A stretch of 64,000 nt of DNA. It comes from Verrucomicrobiota bacterium (lineage in GTDB: Bacteria > Verrucomicrobiota > Verrucomicrobiia > Opitutales > Opitutaceae). The translations under genes and the position numbers were made by a program. Shown here piece by piece: positions 36,626-44,472 of this stretch; position 1 is the stretch's first letter; each line of letters begins with the position of its first letter. Under the pieces are notes generated by a model. The model did no database searches and was not told where the DNA came from. It saw only the letters and a list, made by a program, of their open reading frames with translations. The stretch lies in the NCBI GenBank assembly GCA_023399155.1, contig JAEWQP010000007.1, positions 85,608 to 149,607 of the forward strand, read 5' to 3'.

Positions 36626-37183
36626 GTGCACGTCGTCGGATCGATCATCGCGCGGCTGGGGAGCAAGCGGCTCCCGTTCAAGAATCTGCTGCCGTTTGCG
36701 GGGAAACCGCTTGTCGGGCTCGGGATCGAGATCCTGCGCGCGACGCGGCTCGTGGATGAGATTGTCGTCTCCACCGAGAGCGAACTCATCGCGCGGGTGG
36801 CGCGCGATTTTGGCGCAACGGTGCTGCGGCGACCCGAGGCCCTGGCTCAGGACAACGTGCCCTCCGTGCCCGTGTTTCAGCACATCGTCGAAAACTTCCC
36901 GTGCGACGTGCACGTGAACTTCAACATCAACCTGCCGCTCTGCGAACCGGCCGTGGTCGATCGCGCTGTCGAACTGGCGATCGAGAAGGAAGAGGCGCTC
37001 TCCGTACCCTATGCCGCCTGGGCCCAGACCGCGCATCGACTCCGCAACTACGGAGATCCCTGGGCTCCCGAGAAGAAAGCCTTCCTTTTCGAGGATTCAC
37101 GAGCTGGTCCGCTTGATGTGCACACGCTCGAGGACCTGCTGGAGGTCTATCGCGCGAAGCAGGGACGGATCGAAGGTTGGTGA
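36626..37183 (+). CDS. Acylneuraminate cytidylyltransferase-like protein
   Basis: About 185 residues of a nucleotidyltransferase fold resembling CMP-sialic/nonulosonic acid synthetases: IIARLGSKRLPFKNLLPFAG (R-x-x-S-K-R-x-x-x-K type loop), KPLVGLGIEILRAT, VVSTESELIARVA, RRPEALAQDNVPSVPVFQHI. The protein is shorter than NeuA (about 230) and the C-terminal third is compressed, so activity as a cytidylyltransferase is not certain. The start is unclear: GTG 36626 is given, and TTG 36608 overlapping the epimerase stop is an alternative. Its place at the end of the glycan run suggests it activates a sugar for it. Confidence 0.72.
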   Translation: MHVVGSIIARLGSKRLPFKNLLPFAGKPLVGLGIEILRATRLVDEIVVSTESELIARVARDFGATVLRRPEALAQDNVPSVPVFQHIVENFPCDVHVNFNINLPLCEPAVVDRAVELAIEKEEALSVPYAAWAQTAHRLRNYGDPWAPEKKAFLFEDSRAGPLDVHTLEDLLEVYRAKQGRIEGW

Positions 37184-37184
37184 G

Positions 37185-37261
37185 GGACCACGGACCACGG
37201 ACCATGGACCACGGACCACGGACCACGGGCCACGGACCACGGACCACGGACCACGGACCAC
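37185..37261. repeat. Heptamer tandem array (GGACCAC), 11 units
   Basis: Eleven uninterrupted 7-bp units, nine of them exactly GGACCAC, one GGACCAT (37199) and one GGGCCAC (37227). The array begins 2 bp after the stop of the cytidylyltransferase gene and ends 12 bp before the stop of the convergent regulator gene, so it occupies the junction almost completely. Confidence 0.95.
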
Positions 37262-37272
37262 GGAGGGCGCGG

Positions 37273-38268
37273 CTAGCGCTTTTTCGATCCGGCGGCGAGG
37301 GTGCGTTGCCCCGGACCGCGTGAGCGCCCGGCCTGCAGCGCGGCGGCGAGATGGTCGATGAAGCTGTCGAGGATCGGATGGTCTGCGTCGGTCTCGGCCA
37401 GTGTCATGGCGTTCCAGGTACGCTTGAATCCGCGTCGTCCGAGCCGCACGGCGGCGAGTGTTCCGCGCTTGAGCTCGGGCGCCACCGCCCACTCGGCGAG
37501 AAACGAGACACCGAGCCCCGCCTTGACCATCTCGATGATGCCCTCGGTCAGCAGCACGCTGGTGTAGCGGCGGGGCCAGATGCCCGCGGGCTGCAGGAAC
37601 TGCACGCAGATCCCCGATTCCTCCGGCGTCGGCGCATAAAGCAGGATGTGTTCGCCCGCAAGGTGGGCGGGCTCCACGCAGCGGCGTTTCGCCAGCGGAT
37701 GATCCGGCGCGACGACGAGGAAGATCTCGTCGTGAAGCACCGGTCGCCCGCGCACGCGCGGGTCCGCGATATCCGAGGCGGTGATCACCAGGTCCACCTC
37801 GCGCTCCATGAGCGCATCGAGGGAACGATAGGTCGCCTCGGCCACGACCCGGACTTCCGCCTCGGGATGGCTCGTGCGAAAGGTCTGCATGACCGCGGGG
37901 AGCCAATGGTAACCCGTGTAGCAATGCGTGCAGAGCCGGATCGTGCCGCCCGCGCCGGAGCGCAGGCGCCCCAGGCGGTCCTCGACGTCGTCGATCGCGG
38001 CGAGCACGCGCACCGCCTGTTCGAAGACGATCTCGCCCGCGGCGGTGAGGCGCATCGCGCGATGTTCCCGGCGGAACAGTGGCAGCCCTGCGATCGTCTC
38101 CACCTGCCGCAGCTGGTGTGAAAGCGCGGATGGGGTGAGGTGCAGCCGGCGGCTCGCGGCCGTGAGCCCGTGCTCCTCGCCCACGGCCCGGACCAGCCGC
38201 AGGTGTCGCAGCTCGAGGGCGGAATAGCGCTCGTCGGTCGCGGCAGAGGATTGAACGGTTTTCAACAT
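37273..38268 (-). CDS. LysR-family regulator, MetR-like
   Basis: Transcription factor of 331 residues. The winged helix is at 18-77 (LRHLRLVRAVGEEHGLTAAS, RLHLTPSALSHQLRQVE). The effector domain follows MetR closely in several places: IRLCTHCYTGYHWLPAVMQTF (E. coli has a CHSCIQWL equivalent), VDLVITASDI, and LYAPTPEESGICVQFLQPAGI. MetR controls methionine synthesis genes with homocysteine as coactivator. No methionine gene is adjacent, so its targets lie elsewhere or it regulates only itself. A MetR-type box overlaps its first codons. The 5' end is divergent from the lipoprotein gene at 38480. Confidence 0.85.
   Translation of the reverse strand: MLKTVQSSAATDERYSALELRHLRLVRAVGEEHGLTAASRRLHLTPSALSHQLRQVETIAGLPLFRREHRAMRLTAAGEIVFEQAVRVLAAIDDVEDRLGRLRSGAGGTIRLCTHCYTGYHWLPAVMQTFRTSHPEAEVRVVAEATYRSLDALMEREVDLVITASDIADPRVRGRPVLHDEIFLVVAPDHPLAKRRCVEPAHLAGEHILLYAPTPEESGICVQFLQPAGIWPRRYTSVLLTEGIIEMVKAGLGVSFLAEWAVAPELKRGTLAAVRLGRRGFKRTWNAMTLAETDADHPILDSFIDHLAAALQAGRSRGPGQRTLAAGSKKR
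38252..38264. promoter_or_regulatory. MetR-consensus-like box at the regulator's own start
   Basis: TGAACGGTTTTCA matches the MetR half-site rule TGAA-N5-TTCA. It lies over codons 2-6 of the MetR-like gene, so it could serve autoregulation. It is one match in coding sequence and could be chance. Confidence 0.4.
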
Positions 38269-38479
38269 AACGGTGCGAACGTTTAATTTCTCTCAATGAT
38301 GAGGCAATGCTATCCTCTGCCCTGCCAGCACCAAAGCCTCCGGCGCGAGCCGGGTGGGCGGCGGTGCCGGGCTGCACGCGGACCCGGGGGAATATGGGTT
38401 TTGTAGGAGCCCGGGCTCGCGTGCGGCGCCGGGGCGCACGGGGCGCCCGGTGCGGCACTTTCCACCACATCACTTCGCC

Positions 38480-39214
38480 ATGAATCCCATCCGTTCGATC
38501 CTTTCCCGATCCGCCGTCGTGCTCGTCGTTTCCCTGCTCCTGGGCGGCTGCGCCACCTCGAGCCGGTTTGCCGTCGCCTCCGTGCGTCATGAAATACCGA
38601 ATACGCAGCCGAGGTCCTACCGCCTCACCGGGGGGCCGTCGCTGGCACCGGCGGCCGATCCCGTGCTCGCGGATGTTCGCACCGCCCTGTCGGGCCGCGG
38701 CCTGTTTGAGTCGCCCGGGGGCGTGCGCCCCGACCTGGAGATCACGGTGGACCTCGAGCGTGGACCAGCCGTCTCCCGCGTGATCACGACCACGGAGCCG
38801 GTGTATCTGGTGCCGTCGCTCTCGGGCTTGCCGGGACGCCCGCAGGCCCCGTCGAGCGCGATCCTTGCGCCGCGCGTCATTGCCCGGCGCGAGGTGGCAC
38901 GCACCGTGGTCGTCTATCCGCGGCTGCTGCATCTGACGGCCCGCTTGGTGGACGCCCCGGCCGGAGCGCCGGCCGCTTGGGAGGTGGCAGTGCTCCACGA
39001 GGGCACGTCGCCGCAGCCCCCAGCGAGCGAAGCACGCTGGATGGTCGCCGCCGCGATGGACTGGATTGACCGGGCGAGCGAGGGTCCTGCCGTGATTGAG
39101 GTGGATCGCGACGATTCGCGGGTGGCATTCTTGGAACAGGGGGTGCGCGCGGAGGCACGCGGCCTGGCGGCGCAGACGGGCCCGGAGCGGCAGCCGCAGC
39201 GCGCCGACGGTTGA
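38480..39214 (+). CDS. Lipoprotein of unknown function
   Basis: Predicted outer-membrane or periplasmic lipoprotein of 244 residues. The signal MNPIRSILSRSAVVLVVSLL is followed by the lipobox LLGGC at residues 21-25. The mature part has a repeated beta pattern (DLEITVDLERGPAVSRVITT; TVVVYPRLLHLTARLVDAP) and ends in a short helical tail. It resembles the DUF4136-like lipoprotein group in layout but I cannot assign it. It is divergent from the MetR-like gene and followed by two strong hairpins. Confidence 0.75.
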   Translation: MNPIRSILSRSAVVLVVSLLLGGCATSSRFAVASVRHEIPNTQPRSYRLTGGPSLAPAADPVLADVRTALSGRGLFESPGGVRPDLEITVDLERGPAVSRVITTTEPVYLVPSLSGLPGRPQAPSSAILAPRVIARREVARTVVVYPRLLHLTARLVDAPAGAPAAWEVAVLHEGTSPQPPASEARWMVAAAMDWIDRASEGPAVIEVDRDDSRVAFLEQGVRAEARGLAAQTGPERQPQRADG

Positions 39215-39230
39215 TCGAAGCAGACGTGGT

Positions 39231-39314
39231 CCGGGTCGCGACCCGCGGCGGTGCGACCCGGATTTGACGGAGTTTTTACAGTGATACCCGCCGGGGGTGT
39301 TTTACCCCGGCGGG
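39231..39314 (+). terminator. Two consecutive GC hairpins after the lipoprotein gene
   Basis: Stem 1: CCGGGTCGC (39231-39239) with GCGACCCGG (39253-39261). Stem 2: CCCGCCGGGG (39287-39296) with CCCCGGCGGG (39305-39314), loop GTGTTTTA. A short T run (TTTTT at about 39273) lies between them, so stem 1 plus this run is a fair terminator. Confidence 0.65.
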
Positions 39315-39338
39315 CAATCTGCCGAATGAGGGGATGTG

Positions 39339-40097
39339 ATGTCTTTTCCAAGGAGGGAAAAGGCGGTCCGTCGCCGTAAACGGAAGGATCCGGGGCAATC
39401 TTCTCGCCGCGCCGGGCTGTCGCTATCCGTCTTCATTGCTCTCCTTGCCGTGTGTGCTTCACCCGAGTCCCGCGCACAGTCGCAGGGGCCAGCTTCAAAA
39501 TACGAACGTGCCGCTCCTGTTGCCGCCGCGCCAGGTCCGGTGCATTTCAATCTCAACTTCCTGCCGTGGCGCAAGGAGTCGGCTGCACGCCAGACCGTCG
39601 AGTCGGCGTTGTCGAAGACAGCCCCCTCGCGAACGCCCGCGACAGTCTCGACCTCGCGAAACTCCGCGTATCTGCCGGCAGGCGGTTCGATTCCGCTGCG
39701 ATTCGCCGCGACGCGCTCCTGGCCTGACCGCATGGCGTCGGCGGACGAGACCGCGCTGTCGGTCGCGCTCGCACCCGACCCTGACTTTGCCATTCGCCGC
39801 GAACAGCTCGTCGCCGAGCATGCGGCGGGCGTGCCCGCCGTGCCGTCGGTGACTCCGACGGAATCCGGTTCCGTGACGGTCACGGCGTCGTCCGCGGACG
39901 CAGCCGTGTATCGCTCGCCGCAGATCGTGCCGCGGCCGATGATTTCGGGACTGGGCGAGGTGATCCTCACCACGGACCTGGTGCTCCGCTCCCTGCACGA
40001 CATACCGACTGCGCGCGGGTCGGTGCCGGAGGGCTTTCGCCCAGCGGTGCCCCAGACGCGCTCATTCGATTCCGTGCCGGCGACGGTCGCGCCATGA
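39339..40097 (+). CDS. Exported protein of unknown function
   Basis: 252 residues. A long basic N-terminus (MSFPRREKAVRRRKRKD) precedes the hydrophobic segment SLSVFIALLAVCASPES, so it is either a signal anchor or an unusually long signal peptide. The rest is low in complexity (Ala, Pro, Ser, Thr), probably unstructured, with no motif I recognise. GAGGGG lies 5 bp before the ATG. The stop overlaps the following TPR gene (ATGA), so the two are co-translated and the protein may work with it at the inner membrane. Confidence 0.68.
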   Translation: MSFPRREKAVRRRKRKDPGQSSRRAGLSLSVFIALLAVCASPESRAQSQGPASKYERAAPVAAAPGPVHFNLNFLPWRKESAARQTVESALSKTAPSRTPATVSTSRNSAYLPAGGSIPLRFAATRSWPDRMASADETALSVALAPDPDFAIRREQLVAEHAAGVPAVPSVTPTESGSVTVTASSADAAVYRSPQIVPRPMISGLGEVILTTDLVLRSLHDIPTARGSVPEGFRPAVPQTRSFDSVPATVAP

Positions 40098-41653
40098 TCC
40101 TGCTCCACCTGTTTTGCTCGGCCGTGCCGCGCGCCATGGACACGCCGCGGATGCGGACCCTCGCCCGCACCCTCTGCGTGGTCCTCCTGGGCGTGATTTT
40201 TGCCGGCGCGCTGCTGCGCGGCTCCGACGAATCGCCTGAGCCGACGGCGCCTGCGGCCGGTTCCGGGCGCGGAAACGTCTCCATCATCCACCTACCCGAC
40301 GGCGCTGCAGTCGATGCGCCGGCCAAGGATGGCCCGGTCTCCGTGGGCGTCGCGGAAGGGCCCGCCGAGCAGCCTGCGGCCCCTGCGGAGATTCCCGCTC
40401 CGACCGGCCCGGAACAGGCGGCCGCGCCTGAACCAGTGCAGGGTGACGCGGGCATCATTCCGACGCCGGAGCCGGCGGAACAGGCCGACCTCCGCCCGAT
40501 ATCGCAGGCTTCCGCCGAGGCTGTCGTTCAGTCGTCTGAGCCATCGCGACTGCCCGCGTCATCCGTCGCGGGCCGGCCGGAACCGGTGGACGACTTCGCC
40601 GAGTCGGGGCGCCGCCTCTGGCTGGCCGGCGACTACGTCGCGGCGGAGCGGGCCTTCACGCGGGCGCTCACCGCCGACGTCCCGGTCGAGCGCAAGCGGG
40701 GTCTCGTCCTCGACATGGCCGAGCTGTACCGGGCCGCCAACCAGCTGCCCAAGGCCGCCGCGGTGCTCGAGAAGTTCATCAAGACGTATCCATCCGATCG
40801 TGACATCCCTCAGGTCCTGCTGCACCTCGGCGGCGTGTACCGCGACCTGGGCGTCTATTCGATGGCCACCTCGCGCTTCTTCCAGGTGCTCAACTCCACC
40901 CTGCGCGTGAGCGACGAGGATCTGCCCCACTATCGCAAGTTCGCCACCAAGGCGCGTCTCGAGATCGCCGAGACCTACGCGATGCAGGGCAACCTGACCG
41001 AGGCGGAGAAGTACTTCTCGCGTCTGCAGTTGCTCGAGCTCGATCCCGGGGACCGTGAACGGGTCTTGCTGCGCGGCGCGCAGATGCAGTTCACGCTCCG
41101 GCAGTGGCTGGCTGCGGAGAAGGCGCTCGCCGCCTTCATTGCCGCCAGCCCCGAGAGCCCGCAGCTCGCGGAGGTCCGCTACATGCGGGCCCGGGCGCTG
41201 GACGAGATGGGGCGCAAGCAGGAGGCGATCGACGAGGTCGTGGCGCTCCTCCAGATGCCGGTCACCGGTAACGAGGAGACGCTGCGCTCGACCGCCTATT
41301 GGAAGCGGCGCTGTGCGAACGAGCTGGCCAACCGCTTCTACGAACAGGGTGACTTTCTCGGGGCGCTCGCGATCTACCAGGCGCTGGCCAGGGCGAGCGT
41401 GGATCCAGGCTGGCGCTGGCCGGCGGTCTACCAGATCGGGCTGTGCTTCGAGCGCATGGAGATGCCGCAGCGCGCCGCCGAGGCCTATGATGCGATCCTT
41501 TCGCCGGAGGCGGCGCCAGCGCCGGGGGTGCGGCTGCCGGATGCGCTTGCATCGTTGCAGGAAATGGCGCGCTGGCGCCGTTCGCACCTCACCTGGATCG
41601 AGGACAAGGGCCGGCAGCTCGAGAGGCTCGCGGCCGACGATCCAGCGGGTTGA
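40094..41653 (+). CDS. Membrane-anchored TPR-repeat protein
   Basis: 519 residues. One transmembrane segment near 22-42 (LARTLCVVLLGVIFAGALL) is followed by a Pro/Ala/Glu-rich spacer to about 160, then a TPR array: FAESGRRLWLAGDYVAAERA, DMAELYRAANQLPKAAAVLE, HLGGVYRDLGVYSMATSRFF, AETYAMQGNLTEAEKYFSRL, ANRFYEQGDFLGALAIYQAL. The layout (single anchor, disordered tether, periplasmic TPR) is that of envelope assembly scaffolds. The first ATG overlaps the preceding stop; in-frame ATGs at codons 15 and 20 are also possible. Confidence 0.8.
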   Translation: MILLHLFCSAVPRAMDTPRMRTLARTLCVVLLGVIFAGALLRGSDESPEPTAPAAGSGRGNVSIIHLPDGAAVDAPAKDGPVSVGVAEGPAEQPAAPAEIPAPTGPEQAAAPEPVQGDAGIIPTPEPAEQADLRPISQASAEAVVQSSEPSRLPASSVAGRPEPVDDFAESGRRLWLAGDYVAAERAFTRALTADVPVERKRGLVLDMAELYRAANQLPKAAAVLEKFIKTYPSDRDIPQVLLHLGGVYRDLGVYSMATSRFFQVLNSTLRVSDEDLPHYRKFATKARLEIAETYAMQGNLTEAEKYFSRLQLLELDPGDRERVLLRGAQMQFTLRQWLAAEKALAAFIAASPESPQLAEVRYMRARALDEMGRKQEAIDEVVALLQMPVTGNEETLRSTAYWKRRCANELANRFYEQGDFLGALAIYQALARASVDPGWRWPAVYQIGLCFERMEMPQRAAEAYDAILSPEAAPAPGVRLPDALASLQEMARWRRSHLTWIEDKGRQLERLAADDPAG

Positions 41654-41748
41654 GCCACGTGTGATTCGTGCGGGTCGGGCACGGCTGTGCCTTGCAGCGG
41701 CGTGGCGGATGCACCACGATTCGTGGCCGTTCGACACCCCGCGCCCTG

Positions 41749-42180
41749 ATGACGTCCGACCAGACTCCCGCCGAAATCCTCCGCGCCCATATTGCGCTCT
41801 GCAGTGAACTGCACGCGCTCTTCCTCGAGGAAAACCGTGTGCTGCGCACCAGCGGCGCGCCGCCTTCGGAGGATCTGCTGATGCGCAAGCGGGACTTTCT
41901 CCCACAGCTTGATGCATCGCTGGAGCGGCTGCGGCAGATCAACGAGGGTCATCCGCGCTTCACGCCCGAGGAGCAGGCCATGGTGCAGGACGGCCGCAAG
42001 AAACTGATGCAACTGCTCATGCTCGACCGCGAAAATGAGCGGTTGCTGCTCCGTGCCTCGCTGCCACCACAGATCAGGTCGGCCTACGCGCCGGTGATTC
42101 CCGGCCGCATCGCGAAGGCGTACGGAAAATACGCGCCGAAGGACGCCGGTGGCACCGGCATGCCGCCGGGGAACGCGTAG
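41749..42180 (+). CDS. Small helical protein, possibly FlgN/FliT-like
   Basis: 143 residues, nearly all helix: ILRAHIALCSELHALFLEEN, LLMRKRDFLPQLDASLERLR, QAMVQDGRKKLMQLLMLDRENERLLL. The layout of two long helices resembles flagellar export chaperones (FlgN/FliT) but no motif proves this, and no flagellar genes are present. A purely hypothetical label would be equally fair. It starts 95 bp after the TPR gene. Confidence 0.6.
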   Translation: MTSDQTPAEILRAHIALCSELHALFLEENRVLRTSGAPPSEDLLMRKRDFLPQLDASLERLRQINEGHPRFTPEEQAMVQDGRKKLMQLLMLDRENERLLLRASLPPQIRSAYAPVIPGRIAKAYGKYAPKDAGGTGMPPGNA

Positions 42181-42507
42181 CGCAAACCGGGAGCGGGATC
42201 GGCTGGCGCGGGCGGGTCCGGAGCGCATTCCGGCTGACGGGCGTTCTCCCCGGCGTCCGGGCCGCGGGACCGGGCGCGCGAATCCGTTTTGTGGGTACGA
42301 CGGGCCCCGGTGTACCTCGCGAGGCCTATCGGACCACACGTTTACCCTGACTTGCTCAGGGAGTTCACAGGGCGGTCCTTGCAGAACCAAGGACACGCCT
42401 TCACCGGTTCACCCCCGAGGAGATGAGCTGAAGCGGCCGAAACCTCCGCGACTCGCCGTGCCCTCGGCGCGATCCTCGGTGAGTTCCGTGTTCGTCTCTC
42501 TTCAGGA
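42181..42507. repeat. Intergenic gap holding interspersed repeat copy B
   Basis: Copy B of the element also found near 25.0 kb spans roughly 42361-42490. It contains CCTTCACC, TTCACCC, CGAGG and the core GATGAGCTGAAGCGGCCGAA in the same order as copy A, followed in both by a loosely similar TCCGTG-type stretch. The rest of the gap holds nothing recognisable. Confidence 0.7.
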
Positions 42508-43575
42508 TCAATCCTCGGCCCGGGGCAGCGTCAGGGCGAAGGCGATCGTGCGGGGATCGGCCCGTCGCACCTCGAGCGCGCCGCCCGATTCCACGGCGAG
42601 CCGGCGGGCGACGAAGAGGCCCGCGCCCGACTCATAGGCGGTGGCCGTGCGGCGCGTATCCAACGTGAAGATACTGTCGAGCTTCAATCCGACGAGTTCG
42701 TCGCCCGAGGCGGCGATCTCGATCCGCGGTCCCGCTCCGGGTGCGGCGGGCCGTGCGCTTAGCTTGAGGCGGCCGCCCTCGTTGCGCAGCCGGGTGCGCA
42801 GGAAGTTGGCGCAGTTGAGGATGATCTGCTCCATGACGTGGCGATCGGCCACGGCCCAGGGGGTGTCCTCGGCGAGGACCAGCTCCAGCGGCATGTTGCC
42901 GGGCAGGAATGCGTCGAGCAGCGGCTTGAGCTCGTGCAGGATCAGCGCGGTGGGTTGCGGTTCGACCACACCGGCGCCCTTGCGGCTGAACTGCGAAAAG
43001 CGGCGCACCAGCACCTTCGCGCGCTCGATGCTTCCACCGATGCGGGTGGCAAAGCCCTGGAGCGGACTGTCCTCCGGCAGCCGGAGGCTGATCAGCTCGG
43101 CCAGCCCGAGGATGGCGGCGAGCACGTTGTTGAAGTCGTGGGCCAGTCCGCCTGACATGGCGGCTGAGACTTCGAAACACTGATTGGCCGTGATGTAGTC
43201 CTCGAGCGCTCGCTCGCGCGTCAACTCGCGTGCGCAGACGAGGACCTGATCCTCACCGGCGACCGGCCGCGACATCCATTCCACGGGGAGCGCACGTCCG
43301 TCCGCCGCGGCGAGCACGCCCGGCAGCGCCTGCGTCCCGGACGGTGCGAGCAGGGCCTGGGCGACCTCCTGCGGCACCAATGCGGCCAGCGGCCGGTCCG
43401 GGGCCGTGTCTGCGGACCAGCCGCAGAGTGTGGACAGGGTCGCGTTGGCTGCGACGATCGTTCCATCTGTCCGCGCGAGCAACGCCGGGAACGGAATGGC
43501 GTCGAGCATGGCCGGAGCGGGAACCGGGCGCGACGGCTTCCGGGAAGAGCGGGGTGGCGCGGAGGGCGATTTCAT
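42508..43575 (-). CDS. PAS histidine kinase with eroded ATP-binding domain
   Basis: 355 residues without a membrane segment. A PAS domain at 25-130 (AIPFPALLARTDGTIVAANA) is followed by a dimerisation helix with the phospho-His in SGGLAHDFNNVLAAILGLAE. The ATPase domain is unusual. The N box reads QIILNCANFLRTRLRNEGG, the DxGxG motif is replaced by IEIAASGDELVG, and only the last Gly-rich turn (ESGAGLFVARRLAVESGG) is normal. It may therefore bind ATP poorly or act as a phosphatase or sensor partner. The start at ATG 43575 is preferred over 43860, which only adds Arg-rich sequence. The receiver gene lies upstream on the same strand, separated by a terminator. Confidence 0.8.
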   Translation of the reverse strand: MKSPSAPPRSSRKPSRPVPAPAMLDAIPFPALLARTDGTIVAANATLSTLCGWSADTAPDRPLAALVPQEVAQALLAPSGTQALPGVLAAADGRALPVEWMSRPVAGEDQVLVCARELTRERALEDYITANQCFEVSAAMSGGLAHDFNNVLAAILGLAELISLRLPEDSPLQGFATRIGGSIERAKVLVRRFSQFSRKGAGVVEPQPTALILHELKPLLDAFLPGNMPLELVLAEDTPWAVADRHVMEQIILNCANFLRTRLRNEGGRLKLSARPAAPGAGPRIEIAASGDELVGLKLDSIFTLDTRRTATAYESGAGLFVARRLAVESGGALEVRRADPRTIAFALTLPRAED

Positions 43576-43707
43576 GGGAAGCCGGCGATGGGGGAGGAAG
43601 TAATCGAAAATCGGCTGTCCCGTCGATGAGTTTAAAGAACCGGTCAAAGCCGGCATGGGCCGTCCGGTCCGGGTGTTTTCACGCCTGGGCGTCGCCACGG
43701 GCCCGCA

Positions 43708-43743
43708 GAAAACAAAGCGGCGACCGCCCGGGAGGCGGTCGCC
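43708..43743 (-). terminator. Rho-independent terminator of the CheY-like gene
   Basis: Stem GGCGACCGCC (43719-43728) with GGCGGTCGCC (43734-43743), 5-base loop. Read on the minus strand it is followed by GCTTTGTTTTC, a T-rich tail. It lies 26 bp after the stop of the receiver gene. Confidence 0.85.
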
Positions 43744-43769
43744 GCGTAAAGTGAGGGCGGGCCGGTGCG

Positions 43770-44150
43770 TCAGTTCGCGACGGCCGGCTGCGCCTTGCCC
43801 GAGGCGTTTTTCTCCACCGTGGCGACCAGGTCCTTCACGCTGAAGGGCTTGGACATGCACGCGACGAGGTTCGGGTAGCGCATCGTGTCCTTCTCGAACT
43901 GGTAGCCGGAGATGAGGATGAACTTGGTCTTGATGTTCGACCAGTCGGCCAGGAATTCCATGACCTTCTCGCCGGAGAGTCGCGGCATCTTCCAGTCGAT
44001 GATCACGAAGTCGAAACCGTGGTTGGGGTCGGAGAGCACGCTGATGGCGTTGTGACCATCGCAGAGGAGCGACACCTCGTGCTTATCGCCAAACACCGTG
44101 AGCAGGAGGAAACGGATCGCCGGATCGTCGTCGACTACGAGAAGTTTCAT
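43770..44150 (-). CDS. Single-domain CheY-like response regulator
   Basis: 126 residues consisting of one receiver domain: MKLLVVDDDPAIRFLLL (acidic pocket), phospho-Asp in FDFVIIDWKMPRLSG, the Thr/Ser switch in KFILISGYQ and Lys in ACMSKPFSVKDL. The short tail (KNASGKAQPAVAN) is Ala-rich. There is no output domain, so it acts by protein contact or phospho-relay, perhaps with the kinase just downstream. The start MKLLVVDD is clear; the 52 upstream in-frame codons are not like a receiver. Confidence 0.88.
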   Translation of the reverse strand: MKLLVVDDDPAIRFLLLTVFGDKHEVSLLCDGHNAISVLSDPNHGFDFVIIDWKMPRLSGEKVMEFLADWSNIKTKFILISGYQFEKDTMRYPNLVACMSKPFSVKDLVATVEKNASGKAQPAVAN

Positions 44151-44472
44151 GAGTTTGGAAGGTCTGCGGGGGCGGACACCAAGCTCGAGGCGGCGTCCAT
44201 GCCGGGCTTCTCCATCGGACAGGCGCGATACAACTTTTGTCCGAGGGTGGGTTTTGCGTGAATTTGTTACGGAGAAAATACGAATGCCGCAGCTGGGCAA
44301 TCTCATGTATCACGTAGGGTGATGCTCGGGGTCGGCATGGGGGGCCGCGGATGGAGCGGCTCCCGGGGCAAGGCCGTGCCGCGGCGCACCGGGGAGGCGT
44401 GAAGAGGGAAAGCACCGCGGACGCGCGTGGACCCGATCTCGCCCTCGCTTGCGTTGCGTCGCGCGGGGCGCC
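44151..44472. other. Intergenic gap
   Basis: 320 bp between two minus-strand receiver genes. The part at 44230-44330 is noticeably AT-richer (GAATTTGTTACGGAGAAAATA) and is the likely promoter region of the CheY-like gene. No other feature is seen. Confidence 0.5.

Noticed and set aside
37097..38998. 633-codon minus frame covering the GGACCAC array
   Set aside because: Reads the heptamer repeat as peptide and runs out of frame through the MetR-like gene; composition is Arg/Pro/Ala noise.
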